This document shows, in pieces, positions 59,472 to 64,000 of a stretch of 64,000 nt of DNA. This DNA comes from Peribacillus frigoritolerans (GTDB lineage: Bacteria > Bacillota > Bacilli > Bacillales > DSM-1321). Below the pieces are notes generated by a model that was not told the origin of the DNA, searched no databases, and saw nothing but the letters and a program-made list of their open reading frames with translations. Position 1 is the stretch's first letter. Each line of letters starts with the position of its first letter. The stretch covers positions 1,015,712 to 1,079,711 of the forward strand of contig NZ_KV440950.1 of NCBI RefSeq assembly GCF_001636405.1, written 5' to 3'. The position numbers were made by a program, and so were the translations under genes.

Positions 59472-60530
59472 TTAATTTTCTTTCGTTAATCGACTCATTC
59501 GGAATGGAGTAATGATGAGAACGATAATAAGGACAATTCCCATATAGCCAAAGATTGGATAGAGCGAGGAAACAAGTTTAGTGAAGCCAAAGAAGCTTGC
59601 TATAAATCCTATCAACAGTGATGAAATAACGATTACTTTAAATTTTTTGGTCTGGGGATCTGAAAAGCGTGTTCCAAATGAGTAGAACATGCTGACTGCC
59701 GTATTGAAAATCATAGCGAACAGAACGAGAGAGTACAGAATACCTAGGAGAGGTGAAATACTGTTGGCGATTCCCAGCATGGGCATATCCAAGCCCGATA
59801 CAGTATTAATATTTGAGAAAATAGTAAGGTGACTAATTATAAGAAGTAGACCTAAAGCGATCCCTCCTGTAAGCCCTCCAATGGATGATATCCTTTCATC
59901 GGGTTCATTTCCACCCATAACAAGTGTCATGGAAGCCCCCATTGCAATGGTTATTGAAATATAGTTTATTGTAGATATAAGCCAATGTCCCGCAGCTGAA
60001 TTTTGTTCCAGCGCATGTGGTTCAAGTGACGTAAACGATGAATTCATTGTAAACATACTATAAATGAATAGAAAAAGTACGACAAGAATCAGAAATGGTG
60101 TGACGGATGCAATTACCTTAATCACACGGTCGACTTTCAGCATAACTGTTATCATAACAAGAACAGTCATAAGAATGGTTCCTATAAAGGAAGGTAATCC
60201 GAATTGCTGATCAAAGATCGAGCCTGACCCCGCAATCATGACAATTCCTATACCAAATAGGATGGCGTTCAGAACATAATCAATGATACAGCCGAGAAAG
60301 CGACCACAAATCTTATAAATTACTTCCTGATGCGAATCTGTTTGTGTACGACTGCCAAGCTTCATCAGAATCATTCCAAGGTATGCAAAAATAGCGACTG
60401 AAATGATAGCTCCAATTGTGCCCAAGTTCCCGAAGCTTACAAAATAAAGCATGGTTTCTTGTCCTGAGGCGAACCCTGCTCCGACTAGAATTCCGATAAA
60501 AGCGCTAGCGATCTTAAGGATTCTCTTCAT
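59472..60530 (-). CDS. YkvI-family membrane transporter
   Basis: 352 residues, about ten helices. The N-terminus ASAFIGILVGAGFASGQETM is the characteristic glycine-rich start of YkvI proteins, which resemble branched-chain amino acid or sodium symporters. Transport substrate unknown. GGAGG is 5 nt before the ATG. It follows proC in the same direction with a 127-nt gap. Confidence 0.85.
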   Translation of the reverse strand: MKRILKIASAFIGILVGAGFASGQETMLYFVSFGNLGTIGAIISVAIFAYLGMILMKLGSRTQTDSHQEVIYKICGRFLGCIIDYVLNAILFGIGIVMIAGSGSIFDQQFGLPSFIGTILMTVLVMITVMLKVDRVIKVIASVTPFLILVVLFLFIYSMFTMNSSFTSLEPHALEQNSAAGHWLISTINYISITIAMGASMTLVMGGNEPDERISSIGGLTGGIALGLLLIISHLTIFSNINTVSGLDMPMLGIANSISPLLGILYSLVLFAMIFNTAVSMFYSFGTRFSDPQTKKFKVIVISSLLIGFIASFFGFTKLVSSLYPIFGYMGIVLIIVLIITPFRMSRLTKEN

Positions 60531-60657
60531 GTTGTCCTCCGTTTTTCTTACGTTTATATTTTTTTCTTAACTATTTGATAGGAGTGTTATTTGATAACCA
60601 CATCTTTTGATACATATAATTTCCTAAGGAGGCTCCATGGTGTATTTATGGAGATGA

Positions 60658-61557
60658 TTAACTTAGACACCGTCCTTTTATGGTACTGAAGTTCCCCAGT
60701 ACTCTCGGGGGATTAGTCGATTTCCCGTACGCTACTGCCATCTCTTCATTCAGCTCTTTCGAACGTTTCGCTGCATGATGAATCGCCTGTGAAATGGCCC
60801 TGCCGCCATTATTTTTCCGTAACGCATCAAGTCCGGATGCTGTCGTTCCATTTGGTGAAGTGACTTTCTCCCTGAGGCTTGCCGGTGTCTCGTCGTTCAC
60901 CATAATCATCTTGGCTGCGCCTAAAATCGTTTGGGCGACAATCTCACGGACCATCGCTTCATCCATCCCCTTTTTAACGCCAGCGTGTTCCATATGCTCC
61001 ATTAAATAATAGAAGTAAGCAGGTCCGCTTCCTGCAATTCCTGTAAAAATATCCATATGCTCTTCTTCAATTAAGAACACTTTTCCCATACAGCCTAACA
61101 GTTCTTTCACTGCCATCACATTGTCCATTGCTGTATGTCTTCCCGGACATAACGCAGTTGCCGACTCCCGGATCATGCTCGACGTATTCGGCATCAACCG
61201 CACAACCTGCTGTCCAAGCTGTAGATGATTTTCCATGAATTTAGTGGAAATGCCCGCTAAAACAGAAATCACAACTTGATCCACTCTTATTTTATCTTTG
61301 AGTGCATCAAGAGCATCTGCTGCTCCCTGGGGCTTCATTGCCAAAATGAAGAAATCAACTTCTTCATATGGTAATGCATCCTGATGGACCGCATGGACTC
61401 CATACACGTGATTCATTTCCTCGAGTCGTAATTGATTGCTGCGATTTGTCACATAAATTCTTTCTGCTGGTATGTACCCAATCTGCACAATTCCTGAAAT
61501 CATCGACTCTGCCATCGAACCGGCTCCTAAAAATGCAACAGTTTTATCTCTCAACAT
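60658..61557 (-). CDS. proC: pyrroline-5-carboxylate reductase
   Basis: 299 residues. Last step of proline synthesis. N-terminal Rossmann TVAFLGAGSMAESMISGIVQ, ILAMKPQGAADAL, RLMPNTSSMIRESATAL (signature region), GIAGSGPAYFYYLMEHMEHA and TSPNGTTASGLDAL (C-terminal substrate site). GGAGGG precedes the ATG. Several P5CR paralogues exist in Bacillus; which one (ProI, ProH, ProG or ComER) cannot be decided here. Confidence 0.92.
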   Translation of the reverse strand: MLRDKTVAFLGAGSMAESMISGIVQIGYIPAERIYVTNRSNQLRLEEMNHVYGVHAVHQDALPYEEVDFFILAMKPQGAADALDALKDKIRVDQVVISVLAGISTKFMENHLQLGQQVVRLMPNTSSMIRESATALCPGRHTAMDNVMAVKELLGCMGKVFLIEEEHMDIFTGIAGSGPAYFYYLMEHMEHAGVKKGMDEAMVREIVAQTILGAAKMIMVNDETPASLREKVTSPNGTTASGLDALRKNNGGRAISQAIHHAAKRSKELNEEMAVAYGKSTNPPRVLGNFSTIKGRCLS

Positions 61558-61875
61558 TATGCCCTCCTAAAAGTTCATTGTTCGTAATTCCGTTCGTATT
61601 TTTTAACCTTGTTATCGTAACATGCTGAGATTTAGATTCAAGGGAAGAGAGGACATTCACAAGGAAAAGGCCGAGATAGTGAAGGGAAGCGTTATCATTT
61701 GGGGCTTACATGCCAGTCAGGTCATTTAATCAAGGATAATCGGCTGTAATCGGGGTATTTGCGGATATATTAGGAAGAAAAACGTAATAAAACTATGGAG
61801 CTGAGTTGAACAATGCGGGTAACTGCGGCACCTCTTTTTCTTATTCCAAGGTTATATTGTGAAGGATTGTACTTA
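61558..61875. other. divergent intergenic region
   Basis: No gene. GCGGGTAACTGCGGCACCTC then TTTTTCTTATTCC near 61815-61846 looks like a strongly decayed TAACGGG element. Confidence 0.4.
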
Positions 61876-61966
61876 AACTAACGGGTGTGTTAGCAAAAGA
61901 TCGGAGCTGTCTTTAAGGCAGCTTTTTCTTTATACAACAAACTAGTCAGGATAGTTTAGGAATAAA
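61876..61966 (+). repeat. TAACGGG element, full length
   Basis: AACTAACGGGTGTGTTAGCA, terminator AGCTGTC-TTTAA-GGCAGCT, right arm ACAAACTAGTCAGGATAGTT. Lies in a divergent region, again in + orientation. Confidence 0.9.
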
Positions 61967-62012
61967 TGATATAATTTGTAATATTGATTTAATTGAAAGG
62001 AGTTTGCTGCAT

Positions 62013-62309
62013 ATGCCAACCTGTCAGCAATGTGGCTATAAATGGGGTTGGATAGAGGCCTTTTTTAAAATGTTTACCTTTAAAAAGAAGTTAAGATGTT
62101 CATCCTGTGATTCATCCCAATACGTTTCCAAGAAAACAAGAATGCTATTAAGCCTATTTATATTTATATCTTTATTAATTGTACCGTTAATATCATATGG
62201 TGTACCTAAAGGTTATGTCTTAGCTTTTGAAATAGTTGCGTATGCATTAGTGATTATTTTGATGCCATTTATATATAAGCTAAGTAACAAGGACGAACAG
62301 ATGTGGTAG
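62013..62309 (+). CDS. CxxC-type zinc-ribbon membrane protein
   Basis: 98 residues. MPTCQQCGYKWGW and, 20 residues later, CSSCDSSQY form a CxxC-x20-CxxC zinc ribbon, followed by two helices (about 45-62 and 68-88). This is the arrangement of the TIGR04104 putative zinc finger family. AAAGGAG is 10 nt before the ATG at 62013. Function unknown. Confidence 0.78.
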   Translation: MPTCQQCGYKWGWIEAFFKMFTFKKKLRCSSCDSSQYVSKKTRMLLSLFIFISLLIVPLISYGVPKGYVLAFEIVAYALVIILMPFIYKLSNKDEQMW

Positions 62310-62315
62310 TCATGC

Positions 62316-62384
62316 ATTAGCAAAAGATCGGAGCTGTCCTTAAGGCAGCTTTTTATTAATGCAACTATCAGGGCAGGGGAATGA
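62316..62384 (+). repeat. TAACGGG element
   Basis: CATTAGCAAAAGATCGG (same left variant as 61876), terminator AGCTGTC-CTTAA-GGCAGCT, TTTTATTAATG, right arm AACTATCAGGGCAGGGGAAT. Confidence 0.88.
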
Positions 62385-62415
62385 ATTTAAAGCAAAAGAA
62401 CAGGGAGAAGTTAAC

Positions 62416-63171
62416 ATGAATCAGAATATTGGTACAGAAGAAGCGATTAAAAGGTGGGATAGTTTCGCGGATAAATATTCTGCAACTCATACCGAGCAAG
62501 GAGATCTTCATAAAGAAGTTTTTTTAAATCCAACTTTATTAACACTTATGGAAACAGTAAGGAATAAAAAGGTTTTAGATGCCGGGTGTGGCGAGGGGTA
62601 TTTAAGTCGAATGTTAGCGAGGTCCGAAGCGACTGTAACGGCTGTGGATTATTCATCACGGATGATAGAAATTGCTAAGGGAAGAACCCCGAATGATTTG
62701 TTAATTGATTATAGGCAGGGTAATTGTGAGGACTTGAATTCTTTAGAGGACAAAAGTTTCGATTTGATAGTATCCAATATGGTCATTCAAGATCTTGCAG
62801 ATTACGAAAAAGCATTTCAGGAAATGTATCGTCTATTAGTAGATGGAGGCTGTTTTATATTTTCGATTTTACATCCTTGTTTTGTTACTCCAGAAAGTGG
62901 TTGGGAAAAAACAAAGGGCGGTAAAAAGTTGCATTGGAACGTAGATAAATATTTTTATGAAGGGGTGTATGAACAACGTTTAGGTGATAAAGAAAAAATG
63001 CTATTCTTTCATAGAACATTAACAAGTTATATAAACACTTTAATCAAAACAGGTTTTATTTTAGAAAGTATAATAGAACCTAAGCCATCAAAAGAGATAT
63101 TAGAAAAATATCCTTCATTTGAAGAAGATTTCAGATGTGCTGATTTTATAGTTTTTAAACTAAAAAAGTAA
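62416..63171 (+). CDS. class I SAM-dependent methyltransferase
   Basis: 251 residues. SAM-binding VLDAGCGEGYLSRMLARSEA (motif I, about residue 45), TAVDYSSRMIEIAKG (acidic residue of motif post-I), DLIVSNMVIQDLADYEKAFQ (motif II) and FIFSILHPCF. Ubiquinone/tRNA-type Methyltransf_11 fold; substrate unknown. ATG at 62416 with GGAGAAG upstream; the longer frame begins in the repeat. Confidence 0.88.
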   Translation: MNQNIGTEEAIKRWDSFADKYSATHTEQGDLHKEVFLNPTLLTLMETVRNKKVLDAGCGEGYLSRMLARSEATVTAVDYSSRMIEIAKGRTPNDLLIDYRQGNCEDLNSLEDKSFDLIVSNMVIQDLADYEKAFQEMYRLLVDGGCFIFSILHPCFVTPESGWEKTKGGKKLHWNVDKYFYEGVYEQRLGDKEKMLFFHRTLTSYINTLIKTGFILESIIEPKPSKEILEKYPSFEEDFRCADFIVFKLKK

Positions 63172-63213
63172 AGGTTATAAAAATATTAGAAAATCAACTA
63201 GAGGAAGGTGTTC

Positions 63214-63267
63214 ATGGTGGGGAGAAATTACAGAATGATGAATGAGGTCTTAACAAATGTCCAGTAA
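63214..63267 (+). other. 17-codon upstream ORF overlapping the MFS start
   Basis: ATG with AGGAAGG upstream reads MVGRNYRMMNEVLTNVQ and stops 8 nt after the MFS ATG begins. Possible leader peptide coupling or regulating MFS translation; could be chance. Confidence 0.35.
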
Positions 63268-64000
63268 AACATATCAAATGAACCAGAGTTATGCAGATTC
63301 TCAAGAAAAACAAAAAATGTTATACAAACGTACATTGATTATTATAAGTATTTCACAAATTTTTGGCGGTGCCGGGTTAGCAGCTGGAGTTACGGTGGGG
63401 GCACTTCTTGCACAACAAATGCTTGGCACAGATGCATTTGCTGGAGTTCCATCGGGTTTATTTACTTTAGGATCTGCCGGGGCTGCTTTAATCGTAGGGA
63501 GACTTTCTCAACGTTACGGTCGCCGTACAGGTCTAACAGCTGGTTTTATGATAGGTGGACTTGGAGCGATAGGAGTCATAACGGCAGCCATCATAAATAG
63601 CGTTTTCCTTTTATTTGCTTCCCTGCTCATCTATGGTGCAGGAACAGCGACAAATTTACAAGCTCGTTACGCTGGTACGGACTTAGCTAACAATAAACAG
63701 CGAGCCACTGCCATCAGTATTACCATGGTGTTTACAACATTTGGTGCAGTTGCTGGTCCGAATTTAGTGAATGTAATGGGGGATTTTGCTCTTTCTATTG
63801 GCGTTCCTTCACTCGCTGGTCCTTTCATTTTATCAGCGGCAGCATTTATCTTAGCAGGTCTTGTCCTTTTCGTTTTGCTTCGCCCAGACCCATTAGTTAT
63901 AGCAAGAACAATAGAAGCGTCCAAACAAGAAAGTAATCGTTTAGGGTATTCGGCTGATACTGAACAAATGGTAAACAAAAGAGGAATCATTGTTGGTGCG
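63257..64000 (+). CDS. MFS transporter (3' partial)
   Basis: 248 residues visible before the window ends. The first helix IISISQIFGGAGLAAGVTVG, loop motif GRLSQRYGRRTGLTAGFMIG (canonical MFS motif A, about 80-100), YGAGTATNLQARYAGTDLAN and further helices identify an MFS efflux-type transporter. GAGGT lies 6 nt before the ATG. Substrate cannot be assigned from half a protein. Confidence 0.88.
   Translation, partial: MSSKTYQMNQSYADSQEKQKMLYKRTLIIISISQIFGGAGLAAGVTVGALLAQQMLGTDAFAGVPSGLFTLGSAGAALIVGRLSQRYGRRTGLTAGFMIGGLGAIGVITAAIINSVFLLFASLLIYGAGTATNLQARYAGTDLANNKQRATAISITMVFTTFGAVAGPNLVNVMGDFALSIGVPSLAGPFILSAAAFILAGLVLFVLLRPDPLVIARTIEASKQESNRLGYSADTEQMVNKRGIIVGA

Overview
The window looks like a piece of chromosome from a spore-forming, low-GC member of the Bacillaceae (Bacillus sensu lato, Peribacillus-like). 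The evidence is strong AGGAGG-type ribosome binding sites, frequent TTG/GTG starts, and spore genes (two cwlJ paralogues, a gamma-type small acid-soluble spore protein, a 5' fragment of spoVB). It also has close B. subtilis-type proteins (CcdA, PaiA, BcrC-like, FabH with a FapR box, YkvI, ProC). I cannot name the species. No rRNA, tRNA, CRISPR array or intact transposase was seen.

Most of the window is an accessory region of short, singly transcribed genes, mainly on the + strand. 1-9 kb: partial cwlJ, 5'-nucleotidase, VOC and SRPBCC proteins, ccdA, a FtsW/RodA-family protein and a YczE-like membrane protein. 9-17 kb: DJ-1/PfpI protein, a MerR regulator with its SDR target, several broken small genes, AlkD-like protein, BcrC-like phosphatase and the second cwlJ. 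17-29 kb: an MBL hydrolase divergent from an Lrp/AsnC regulator, a secreted cyclohexadienyl-dehydratase-like protein, a DUF2089 operon and a GC-rich structured repeat. 29-37 kb: MarR-paiA divergent from a YczE-like gene, spore-type small genes, and a HAD/YczE operon divergent from a Crp/Fnr regulator.

37-51 kb is a block of redox and electrophile-detoxification units, each with its own regulator and visible operators: TetR with hydrolase and alkene reductase; DoxX-pirin-MarR; and MerR with an MFS pump and an NAD(P)H-binding protein. 51-64 kb holds a broken resolvase and GNAT gene, an ECF sigma/anti-sigma pair, fabH under a FapR box, ykvI and proC, a methyltransferase and the start of an MFS transporter.

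The most striking feature is a dispersed intergenic element, about 85 bp when complete, with roughly 50 full or partial copies. It has three modules: a left hairpin around CTAACG-GGTG-CGTTAG, a variable intrinsic terminator (typically AGCTGTC-TTTAA-GGCAGCT then T-rich), and a right arm AACTAACGGGGCAGG..TAGTT ending near GAATAAG. Every copy I recognised has the same orientation, whatever the direction of the neighbouring genes. Stem sequences vary while pairing is kept. Two copies supply the stop codon of the preceding gene.

A second unusual feature is a set of about nine apparent one-base deletions in homopolymer runs, which split otherwise recognisable genes. This could be real gene decay or systematic sequencing error, and read-level data are needed before calling these genes dead.
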